DNA of 8,234 nucleotides from Actinomycetota bacterium (lineage in GTDB: Bacteria > Actinomycetota > Thermoleophilia > Gaiellales > Gaiellaceae): positions 1-8,234 of the forward strand of contig VAXA01000108.1 in assembly GCA_005883365.1 (NCBI GenBank). The letters are read 5' to 3'. The notes under the pieces are model-generated. The model was given only the letters and a program-made list of their open reading frames with translations, made no database searches and had not been told where the DNA came from. The position numbers and the translations under genes are program-made. The stretch's first letter is position 1. Each line of letters begins with the position of its first letter. Below are positions 1 through 5,813 of this stretch, in pieces.

Positions 1-488
1 GCCGCGATCGGCGGCAGGCCGCGGCCGGCGTGGACGAGGATCGGGACGCCGCGCTCGGCCGCCAGGGCGAACACGGGCGCGAGCCGCTCGTCGTTGAGGA
101 GGAACTTCTGGGCCCGTGGGTGCAGCTTGATCCCGCGTGCTCCGAGATCGAGGCAGCGGCGAGCCTCCTCGATCGGCCCCTCGTCGAGCGCGAGCCGCAC
201 GAACGGGATGAGGCGTCCTTCCGAGCGAGCCGCGAACTCGAGCGTCCGGTCGTTGCCCGCGCGGAAGCCCGGGTGCCGGTCGGGCTCGTCGAGACAGAAG
301 ACGAAGGCCCGCGAGACGCCGTAGCGGTCCATACCGCCGGTGAGCTCGTCGAACTGCCCCACCATCCCGTCGATGTCGGTGCCGAGGTGGGTGTGGGCGT
401 CGAAGATGTCGAGGTCGGCCGGGAGATCGGCGCGCAGGCGGTCGTCCCACGTCGCTGCGACCTCCCGTGCCCGCTCGAGTGCGTCCAC
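1..488 (-). CDS. Amidohydrolase family protein (metal-dependent TIM-barrel hydrolase), 5' part only
   Basis: The minus strand reads without a stop from a GTG at 488 to the left edge, giving about 162 residues; the C-terminal part lies outside the window. After about 26 residues the protein reads DIFDAHTHLG, whose His32-x-His34 is the first metal-binding motif of the amidohydrolase superfamily. Later GARGIKLHPRAQKF and GVPILVHAGRG match the beta-strands carrying the Lys/His and His ligands in Amidohydro_2-type enzymes. The substrate cannot be told from this. A TTG at 491 is an alternative start. No Shine-Dalgarno is visible, but TAGATT lies 7 bases upstream of the GTG, so the mRNA may be leaderless. 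It is transcribed divergently from the lamin-tail gene. The open plus-strand frames over this stretch are shadows of it. Confidence 0.85.
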   Translation of the reverse strand, partial: MDALERAREVAATWDDRLRADLPADLDIFDAHTHLGTDIDGMVGQFDELTGGMDRYGVSRAFVFCLDEPDRHPGFRAGNDRTLEFAARSEGRLIPFVRLALDEGPIEEARRCLDLGARGIKLHPRAQKFLLNDERLAPVFALAAERGVPILVHAGRGLPPIA

Positions 489-495
489 CAAGCGG

Positions 496-501
496 AATCT
501 A
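496..501 (-). promoter_or_regulatory. Candidate -10 box for a leaderless amidohydrolase transcript
   Basis: TAGATT on the minus strand fits TANNNT, the actinobacterial -10 pattern, and ends 7 bases before the GTG start. That spacing would place the transcription start at or next to the start codon. No convincing -35 element is seen. Confidence 0.35.
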
Positions 502-556
502 GCCGCCGACCGCCTCGGTGCGCGGAGGGCGCGGATGTGTGCCGATTTCGTGCCGA

Positions 557-591
557 CTCGCCAAAGGACACTGTCGGCGAGAACCGGCGAG
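557..591. repeat. Short inverted and direct repeats in a divergent promoter region
   Basis: CTCGCC at 557-562 is the reverse complement of GGCGAG at 576-581. CGGCGAG occurs twice, at 575-581 and 585-591, a 10-base (one helical turn) period. The repeats lie between the divergent amidohydrolase and lamin-tail genes, where an operator could be. They are short and GC-rich, so chance is a real possibility. Confidence 0.25.
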
Positions 592-634
592 CGGTAGCAA
601 GGGAGCCGTCATGTCGTCCCGGATCGGAGGCTCC

Positions 635-1693
635 ATGAAGCGCATCCACCTGCTCGTCCTGCTCTCGGTTCTCGCCCTGCCCTTCGCCGCCGCGTCGGCC
701 AGCGGCAGCGGCGCGGGCACCCTCGTCGTCGCGGAGGTCTTCGCCGCAGGCGGCAACAGCGGCGCCGCGTATGCCAACGACTACGTCGAGCTGTTCAATC
801 GAGGCGCGGCCGCCGTCGCCGTCGACGGCTGGACGCTCCAGTACGCGTCCGCCGCCGGCACGACGTGGCAGGCCACGGCGCTCAGCGGCACGATCCCTGC
901 GGGCGGCCGCTACCTCGTACAACTCGCGTCCGGCGGCGTGAACGGAGCAGGGCTGCCTACCCCAGACGCAACCGGCACGTCCAACCTCGCCGTCACGGGC
1001 GGCAAGGTCGCGCTCGTCGACACCGCGACCGCGCTGTCGTGCGGCACGTCCCCCGGAAGCTGCTCCGCCGTGTCCACGGTGGAGGATCTCATCGGGTACG
1101 GCGGTGCGGCCGACTACGAGGGAAGCGGTGCCGCGCCGGCGCCGAGCGCGACGACGGCGCTCGCCCGCGCGGGAAATGGCTGCACGGATACGGACAACAA
1201 CGCGTCCGACTTCGCCACCGCGGCGCCAGCCCCGCTGAACTCGTCGGCGCCCGCGGCGCCCTGCTCGGCGCCCCCGCCGCCTCCGCCCGGAACGAGCGGG
1301 TCGGCCGGGGTCGACGTCGACGTGCAGCCGGTCCTCTCGATCGCCCTCGACCACGCGACGCTGAGCTTCCCCGCGGCGGTGCCGGGCACGACGCCCGGTC
1401 CGCTGCCCGAAAACGTCACGGTGACGAGCAACGACCCGAGCGGCTACACGCTCAGCGTCCATCGGACGGCCTTCTCGCCGCATGACCTGCCGTTGGGCAT
1501 CGGCGTCGGGAGCGGCGGTCTCGTGGCCGTGCCTGTCGCGCCCACGCCGGACCTGCCCCTTGCCACGGCGAGCGGCGCGAGCGCAAGCGGAGGCGACGTG
1601 TGGGCCACCAGCGTCGGGTTCGTCTCCCCGCTCCCGGTCGTGCCGTCGGGGCACTACACCGCAACGCTGACGTTCACGGTGCTCGGCCGGTGA
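635..1693 (+). CDS. Secreted lamin-tail-domain (LTD) protein with a C-terminal beta-sandwich domain
   Basis: This 352-residue protein begins with a Sec-type signal peptide: MKR, then a hydrophobic core, then an AxA site near residue 22. Residues about 27-205 form a lamin-tail domain, recognisable by NDYVELFNRG followed by VDGWTLQYASAAG, and by the late GCTDTDNNASDF stretch. LTDs are Ig-like folds on many secreted bacterial proteins, often in adhesion or nuclease contexts. A proline run (residues 213-218) links to a C-terminal domain of about 130 residues rich in Val/Thr/Ser, with LPENVTVTSNDPSGYTLSV, resembling WxL-like or adhesin beta-sandwiches. No LPxTG motif or C-terminal membrane helix is present. 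Start: ATG 635 has CGGAGG at 625-630 and puts Lys-Arg at the N-terminus; the in-frame ATG at 611, behind AAGGGAG, is nearly as good. The stop overlaps the next gene's start. The exact function is unknown. Confidence 0.85.
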   Translation: MKRIHLLVLLSVLALPFAAASASGSGAGTLVVAEVFAAGGNSGAAYANDYVELFNRGAAAVAVDGWTLQYASAAGTTWQATALSGTIPAGGRYLVQLASGGVNGAGLPTPDATGTSNLAVTGGKVALVDTATALSCGTSPGSCSAVSTVEDLIGYGGAADYEGSGAAPAPSATTALARAGNGCTDTDNNASDFATAAPAPLNSSAPAAPCSAPPPPPPGTSGSAGVDVDVQPVLSIALDHATLSFPAAVPGTTPGPLPENVTVTSNDPSGYTLSVHRTAFSPHDLPLGIGVGSGGLVAVPVAPTPDLPLATASGASASGGDVWATSVGFVSPLPVVPSGHYTATLTFTVLGR

Positions 1694-2442
1694 GGCGCGC
1701 TCTCGCGGCGCTGGTCCTCGGAGCGGCGGCGGCATCCATCCCGGGTGCCGCCGCCGGCGGCGGCATCGGGTTGAGCGCGAGCCCACTGCGCCTGACGATC
1801 ACGGGACCGCCCGCTTCCGCGATCACGGTGCGGAACCCGGGACGCCGGCCGCTGCTCGTCGACGTCTCGCGGGCGGGGTTCGCCCGTTCGCTGCGCGGGA
1901 GGCCGCGCATCGGTCGGGCTCGTGGGTCCACGGCGTGGCTCCGGGTGCGACCGCATCGGCTGCGGATCGCGCCCGGCGGCAAAGCCACGCTTCACGTCAG
2001 CGCCGCTCCTCCGCGGCGTGCCTCGCCCGGAGACCACCCGGCGCTCGTGCTCCTGACGACGCGGCCGCTCGGCGTGCGCCGCGTCCGGTTCCGGCTACGC
2101 GTCGGCGTCATCGTCGTCCTCCACGTCCGCGGTCGGGTCGTGCGGCGGCTCGATGCGCGTGCGCTCAGGGTCCGGCGCGCCGGGGCCAAGCGCCTGCTCG
2201 AGCTGCTCCTCGTCAACCGCGGCAATGTGACGGAGCGGCTCGGCGGCAGCAGGTTGCGGCTCGTGTTGCTCCGGCATGGCCGGACGCTGGTCACGCTGCG
2301 GCCGCGGCCACGCGAGCTGCTCCCACGGAGCGCCGGCCTCGCGGAGTTCGTGTACCGCGGACGCGTACGGGGGAGCGTGTTGGTCCGGGTCGAGCTGCGG
2401 CCGGTTGGGCACGAGCGGCGCGCTTTCCACGTCCACCTGTGA
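1690..2442 (+). CDS. Secreted Arg-rich DUF916/WxL-binding-like protein
   Basis: A GTG start at 1690 overlaps the TGA stop of the LTD gene (GTGA), so the two are translationally coupled. The 250-residue product has a signal peptide (VRRALAALVLGAAAASIPGAAA). A beta-rich body follows, with GLSASPLRLTITGPPASAITVRNPG early, then GDHPALVLLTTRP and VNRGNVTERLG, all features I associate with the DUF916-like N-terminal domain of WxL-interacting surface proteins. Those proteins usually carry a second domain and a C-terminal membrane anchor; neither is seen here, so this version is short and apparently soluble or peripherally bound. Arginine content is very high. The likely role is binding or folding the partner LTD protein at the cell surface; this is inferred from the coupling and remote similarity only. 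An upstream in-frame start at 1600 lies inside the LTD gene and would lose the signal peptide. Confidence 0.75.
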   Translation: MRRALAALVLGAAAASIPGAAAGGGIGLSASPLRLTITGPPASAITVRNPGRRPLLVDVSRAGFARSLRGRPRIGRARGSTAWLRVRPHRLRIAPGGKATLHVSAAPPRRASPGDHPALVLLTTRPLGVRRVRFRLRVGVIVVLHVRGRVVRRLDARALRVRRAGAKRLLELLLVNRGNVTERLGGSRLRLVLLRHGRTLVTLRPRPRELLPRSAGLAEFVYRGRVRGSVLVRVELRPVGHERRAFHVHL

Positions 2443-2447
2443 GCGCT

Positions 2448-2462
2448 CTGGCCGGCAGCCGG
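2448..2462. terminator. Possible weak hairpin between convergent genes
   Basis: CTGGC (2448-2452) can pair with GCCGG (2458-2462) around a 5-base loop, with one G-U pair. It lies in the 24-base gap between the convergent stops. No T tract follows on either strand, so any role in termination is doubtful. Confidence 0.2.
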
Positions 2463-2466
2463 CGAG

Positions 2467-3108
2467 TTAGGCCGCCGCGAGGATCCGGCGGAGGAACTCC
2501 GGCTCCGGCACCGCGCCGTCCCACCGCGGCTCGCCGTCGATCACGATGCGGGGCACGGCCCACACGCCGAGCTCCTGCGCGAGCTGCGGGAACTCGTTCG
2601 CCTCGATCGCGGTCGCCGCCACGCGCTCGGAGGCGAAGGCGCAGCGGTACGCCAGCAGCACGGCCGGCGGGCAATGCGGTCAAGTCGGCGTGACGAATAC
2701 GTCGAGGACGAGGTCGCGGTCGAGCATCTCCAGCTCCGCGAGCGACTCGGAGCGCAGCGAGGGCTCGGCGCGCCCGGCCTCCAGGATCGCGCCGACGAGG
2801 GAGCCCAGTTCGTAGCCCCACGGCAACCCGTCGTAGCGGACGCCCGCGTCGCGGCCGTCGGGGCGGATCGAGACGGCGGGGAAGCGGGGGAAGCCGTCCG
2901 GCTCGTCCTCGACCCGCCAAGTCACGCCGTCCCCCAGCTCCGCGAGCCCTTCGCACACCTTCACCATCTCCGCGCCGAAGTCGACGTCGCGAGCGCCCGC
3001 CGGCGGCGTCTGCTCGGGCCCGACCGCCACGAGAAGCTCGACGGGCCGCTCGAGCGCGGCGAACCACTCGCGCACCTTCGCCTCCTCCTCGCCGCGCAGA
3101 AGTGCCAC
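2467..3108 (-). CDS. Selenoprotein candidate: protein disulfide oxidoreductase (PDO/glutaredoxin-like) with UPHC active site
   Basis: Read through an in-frame TGA (2682-2680), this gene encodes 213 residues from a GTG at 3108 to a TAA. It resembles the two-unit PDO family (Pyrococcus PDO is about 226 residues): DAGVRYDGLPWGYEL in the first unit, then VFVTPT-[TGA]-PHCPPAVLLAY, then the cis-proline motif WAVPRIVID (Val185-Pro186). Family members have Cys at residue 143, where TGA stands, followed by Cys146, so the active site would be Sec143-Pro-His-Cys146. The first unit lacks its CxxC; the region after VELLVAVG reads PEQTPP, so only the second unit can be redox-active. No signal peptide is present, so it should act in the cytosol on disulfides. 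The start lies 9 bases after the upstream gene's TAG without a clear Shine-Dalgarno, suggesting coupled translation. A good SECIS-like hairpin follows the TGA. Gene callers will split it at 2680-3108 and 2467-2661. Confidence 0.85.
2640..2678 (-). promoter_or_regulatory. SECIS-like hairpin downstream of the PDO TGA
   Basis: Counting the U of UGA as base 1, CGCCGGC (bases 14-20) pairs completely with GCUGGCG (bases 27-33; six Watson-Crick pairs and one G-U) around the six-base loop CGUGCU. A lower helix, CGCA (5-8) with UGCG (40-43), can extend it across an internal loop. The loop carries GU, with its G 18 bases after the UGA. Bacterial SECIS elements bound by SelB sit within the coding sequence just after UGA, with an unpaired apical-loop G at about this distance. 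Paired by hand, no energy computed. Confidence 0.65.
2680..2682 (-). other. In-frame TGA proposed to encode selenocysteine (Sec143 of the PDO-like protein)
   Basis: The TGA replaces the first Cys of the CxxC motif in the conserved context VFVTPT-x-PHCPPAV. The reading frame is open on both sides and conserved family sequence continues downstream to the cis-proline and a TAA stop. Confidence 0.82.
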
Positions 3109-3117
3109 GGCTAGAGG

Positions 3118-4548
3118 CTATGCGCGGCCGTAGAGGTCGTCGATCGCCTGCTCGAGCTCGTCGAGCCGGGCGGCGCCGAAGGCTCGGATCGTTCCGTCCG
3201 AGTCGACGACGACGTTCGTCGGCACGCCTCGCACGCCGAGGGTCGTGGCGAGCTCGCCGGCCGGGTCGAGGAGGATCGGCCCCTTGATGCCCCACATCTC
3301 GCAGAAGCGCTCGACCTCAGGACGGGGCTCCGTCCCCTCCCAGATGTCGACGAGCACCACCTCGAGACCCGACCGGGCCCCCTCGCGCATGCGCAGCTCC
3401 TCGAGGAACGGCGCCTCCGCGTTGCACGGTCCTCACCACGAGGCGAAGAAGTTGAGGATGTACTTCTTCTCCGCCCAATCGCGATTCGTGCGCCGCTCCC
3501 CCGTCCGGTAGTCCTCGAGCGCGAACGACGGCAGCTTGTTCCCCAGCCACGGGCTTGCCTCCTCGACGACCTGGGCGGGCGGCTTCGCCGCGAGCAGGTC
3601 CTCGACGATCGACACCGTCTGACTGCCCGCGTTCGCGACGAAGATGCGGCCGTCGTACGGGTCGACGACGACCCCGCCCGGGCCGTTGCCGACGGGGATC
3701 TGAGACCACTCCTGCCGATCGGCGACGCCGAGCACGCTCAGCGTTCCCGCGCCGCGGTTCGTGACGTAGATCCGGTCGTGGGCGGGCGCGACCGTGAGCC
3801 CGACGGGCGCCTGGCCGGTGCGCGTCTCATCCACCACCTCGATCGCGTCGAGGTCGACGAGGGAGACGGTGCCCGCGATCGAGTTGACGATGAACGCCTC
3901 GCCGCGCTCGGGCACGATCCCGATCGCGCACGTGCCGGTGCCGAGTTCGAGCCGGCCGACCTCCTCGAAGGAGCCGGCGTCGTAGAAGTTCGCGGAGGCG
4001 GCGACGAAGTTGACGCAGATCACGAGGCCGCGGGTCGGGTCGACCCCGATCGCGCCGGCGCCCGGCTCCGCGTCCACGGTGGCCACCGTCTCGAGCGTGT
4101 CGAGGTCGATCACGCTCATCGTCGAGCCGAGTGAGTTGCCGACGTAGAGGCGGCGGAACTCCGGTACGTGGGTCAGGCCGGAGGGGTAGCCGCCGACCGG
4201 CAACGCGGTCTCCACCTCGAGCGTCGCGGAATCGATGACCGTGACCTGGTCGGAGTGCGCGTCGGCGGTGAAGACGCGGCCCGTCTGCACGTCGAGGCCG
4301 ATGTCGATCGGCTCCGCGCCGGTCTGAATCTCGGCGACCACCTCGTGCTTGTCGAGGTCGACGACCGAGACGAAGTCGCTGCGCGAGCACGCGACGAACG
4401 CGCGGCGCCGTGCGACGTCGACGGCGATTCCCTCCGGATCGAGCCCGACGGGAATCTCGGCCACCTGCCGCCAGGGCGAGCGCGAGTCGATCCGGCACGC
4501 GGCCCCGACGGGGAAGGCCGGATCTTCTCTCTCGCCGGTCGCCGCCAT
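3118..4548 (-). CDS. Selenoprotein candidate: seven-bladed YVTN beta-propeller fused to a thioredoxin domain with WUGPC active site
   Basis: Read through an in-frame TGA (3435-3433), this gene encodes 476 residues from ATG 4548 to TAG. Residues about 29-322 hold seven repeats of roughly 42 residues of YVTN/NHL type, each like VxxIPVGxxPxGIAVDPxxxRxFVAN-xxxxVSVIDxxTLE, enough for a complete seven-bladed propeller. Residues about 332-476 form a TlpA/ResA-like thioredoxin domain: KLPSFALEDYRTGE, then YILNFFASW-[TGA]-GPCNAEAPFLEEL, then GVRGVPTNVVVDSDG with cis-Pro443. The TGA is residue 372, the first Cys of the usual WCGPC; Cys375 is kept. The domain should carry out thiol/disulfide exchange, with the propeller probably binding a partner. 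TlpA/ResA proteins are normally exported, but no signal peptide or membrane helix is visible here. It is first in an operon with the PDO-like selenoprotein, 9 bases downstream. Gene callers will split it at 3433-4548 and 3118-3390. Confidence 0.87.
3391..3427 (-). promoter_or_regulatory. SECIS-like hairpin downstream of the thioredoxin-domain TGA
   Basis: With the U of UGA as base 1, GAGG (19-22) pairs with CCUC (30-33) around the loop CGCCGUU. A lower helix GUGCA (9-13) pairs with UGCGC (41-45), including one G-U. The second loop base is G, 20 bases after the UGA. Geometry fits a bacterial SECIS, but the upper stem is short and the middle is mismatched, so support is weaker than for the PDO gene. 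Confidence 0.4.
3433..3435 (-). other. In-frame TGA proposed to encode selenocysteine (Sec372 of the propeller-thioredoxin fusion)
   Basis: The TGA stands in place of the first Cys of the thioredoxin signature WCGPC, in YILNFFASW-x-GPCNAEAPFL. The frame stays open for 104 further codons, carrying the rest of the thioredoxin fold and ending in TAG. Confidence 0.84.
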
Positions 4549-4553
4549 GTGAC

Positions 4554-4577
4554 CCCGCGAGTATCCCTTTTCGCGGG
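4554..4577. repeat. Perfect 7-bp inverted repeat, possible operator between divergent genes
   Basis: CCCGCGA (4554-4560) and TCGCGGG (4571-4577) are exact reverse complements separated by 10 bases, a spacing suited to a dimeric regulator on one DNA face. The repeat straddles the proposed -10 box of the selenoprotein operon. Confidence 0.35.
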
Positions 4578-4589
4578 CTGAAGCGCCAA
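4560..4589 (-). promoter_or_regulatory. Candidate promoter of the selenoprotein operon
   Basis: On the minus strand, TTGGCG (4589-4584) and GATACT (4565-4560) match the -35 and -10 consensus at four of six positions each, with an 18-base spacer. The -10 box lies 11 bases before the ATG at 4548, so the leader would be very short. Confidence 0.4.
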
Positions 4590-4609
4590 ACGAAGCGGCG
4601 CGCGGCCGC

Positions 4610-4615
4610 TAGGAT
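4610..4615 (+). promoter_or_regulatory. Candidate -10 box for the M24 peptidase gene
   Basis: TAGGAT (TANNNT) lies 2 bases before GTG 4618 and 11 bases before an in-frame GTG at 4627. If it is the -10 box, transcription starts after 4618 and the true start codon would be 4627, with a leader of a few bases. No clear -35 is seen. Confidence 0.3.
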
Positions 4616-4617
4616 CG

Positions 4618-5766
4618 GTGCCAGCTGTGGCCGACGCGGTTCTCATCTACGGCGACTCGTTCCGCTCCGCCGACATGCGGCACGCGGTGCCGCTCGGCGT
4701 GCCCGATCCGTTCCTCTACGCCGAGCGGAACGGGGATCGGCACGTGTTCTCGAACTCGATGGAGGCGGCTCGGCTGCAGGAGCTGGGCCTCTTCGACGTG
4801 CACGTCGACGAGGAGCTCGGCGTGGACGAGCTCGTCGAGTCGGGCGTCGAGCCGCGCGAGCTCACGGCGCAGCTCGCATTGCGCGCCGTCGCGAGTCTCG
4901 GCCTCGAGCGCGCGACGGTTCCCGAGAACTTCCCCGTCTGGCTCGCCGACCGGCTCCGGGCCCAGGGCGTCGAGCTAGACGTCGACCAGGAGCTCTTCGA
5001 CGACCGGCGCCGTGCCAAGACCGCGGCGCAGCTCGAGGGGATGAAGCGCGCGCAGCGCGCCGCCGAGGCGGCGATGGACGCGTGCCGCGAGCTCCTCCGC
5101 CGTGCGGAGATCCGGGGCGACGAGCTGCTCCTCGACGGCAAGCAGCTCACCGTGGAGCGCGTGAAGGCCGACATGAGCATGGTCTTCGCCGCGCACGACA
5201 CGACCGCAGACGAGTACATCGTCGCGCCCGGCGCGCAGGGCGCAGTCGGCCACGACATGGGCTCTGGGCCCATCCGCCCGAGCACGCCGCTCGTCGTCGA
5301 CATCTTCCCCCGCGACAACGCCTCCGCCGTCTACACGGACATGACGCGCACGTTCGTCGTCGGCGACGTGCCCGACGATGTGCGCGAGTGGCACCGGCTC
5401 GTCAAGGAGGCGCTCGACCGGGCCGTTGCGGAGATCCGTCCCGGCGTCGAGGGACGTGCCGTCTTCGAGCACACGTGCGACATCTTCGAGGCGGCCGGCG
5501 AGCCGACTCAGCGCACGAAGAAGCCGGGCGAGACGCTCGGCGACGGGTTCTTCCACGGGCTTGGCCACGGGGTCGGCCTCGAGGTGCACGAGGCGCCGGG
5601 CATGGGGCGCCTGTCGAGAAAGACGCTCGTCGCGGGCGACGTCGTCACCGTCGAGCCGGGGCTCTATCGCGTCGGCTACGGGGGAGTCCGGCTCGAGGAC
5701 ATCGTTCTCGTGACCGAGAACGGCGCCGAGGTCCTGACGGACTACCCGTACGACCTCGAGCCCTAG
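4618..5766 (+). CDS. M24 family metallopeptidase (aminopeptidase P/Xaa-Pro peptidase-like)
   Basis: This 382-residue protein has the two-domain plan of aminopeptidase P-like enzymes: a creatinase-type N-terminal domain (about 1-140) and a pita-bread catalytic domain. The five expected metal ligands are all visible: Asp228 in VVDIFPRD, Asp241 in YTDMTRTF, His317 in GLGHGVGLEVHE, Glu346 in TVEPGLY and Glu360 in VRLED. His313 and His324 match the catalytic and substrate-binding histidines. The two aspartates are 13 residues apart rather than the usual 11, which I recall as typical of a DIFPR-type subfamily. It should remove N-terminal residues ahead of proline, or cleave Xaa-Pro dipeptides, in the cytosol; actual specificity is not readable. 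The start is GTG 4618 or, perhaps more likely, GTG 4627. It is divergent from the selenoprotein operon and may share regulation with it. Confidence 0.93.
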   Translation: MPAVADAVLIYGDSFRSADMRHAVPLGVPDPFLYAERNGDRHVFSNSMEAARLQELGLFDVHVDEELGVDELVESGVEPRELTAQLALRAVASLGLERATVPENFPVWLADRLRAQGVELDVDQELFDDRRRAKTAAQLEGMKRAQRAAEAAMDACRELLRRAEIRGDELLLDGKQLTVERVKADMSMVFAAHDTTADEYIVAPGAQGAVGHDMGSGPIRPSTPLVVDIFPRDNASAVYTDMTRTFVVGDVPDDVREWHRLVKEALDRAVAEIRPGVEGRAVFEHTCDIFEAAGEPTQRTKKPGETLGDGFFHGLGHGVGLEVHEAPGMGRLSRKTLVAGDVVTVEPGLYRVGYGGVRLEDIVLVTENGAEVLTDYPYDLEP

Positions 5767-5773
5767 CCCGTTG

Positions 5774-5787
5774 GGGGTTGGTTCCCC
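5774..5787 (+). terminator. Possible small hairpin after the M24 gene
   Basis: GGGG (5774-5777) and CCCC (5784-5787) can pair around TTGGTT, 8 bases after the peptidase stop. The stem is only 4 bp and no T tract follows. The same TTGGTT is also a candidate -35 for the next gene, so this is a weak call. Confidence 0.2.
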
Positions 5788-5807
5788 GGCGGAGTCTGTG
5801 GTATGAG
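5778..5807 (+). promoter_or_regulatory. Candidate promoter for the small membrane protein gene
   Basis: TTGGTT (5778-5783) and TATGAG (5802-5807) are separated by 18 bases, and the second ends 6 bases before the ATG at 5814. That is the spacing of a leaderless transcript. The matches to consensus are partial. Confidence 0.35.
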
Positions 5808-5813
5808 CTGAGG

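Noticed and set aside
30..638. Plus-strand open frame over the left edge
   Set aside because: The minus strand carries the amidohydrolase with the HxH motif; the plus frame has no recognisable features.
2291..3295. Minus-strand 334-codon frame offset from the PDO gene
   Set aside because: It is an Arg-rich out-of-frame shadow that would compete with a frame showing clear PDO homology.
2467..4548. The two interrupted thioredoxin genes as pseudogenes or assembly errors
   Set aside because: Each has exactly one interruption, both at the homologous catalytic Cys codon and both TGA. No frameshift occurs, codon use stays gene-like, and conserved sequence continues to normal TAA/TAG stops.
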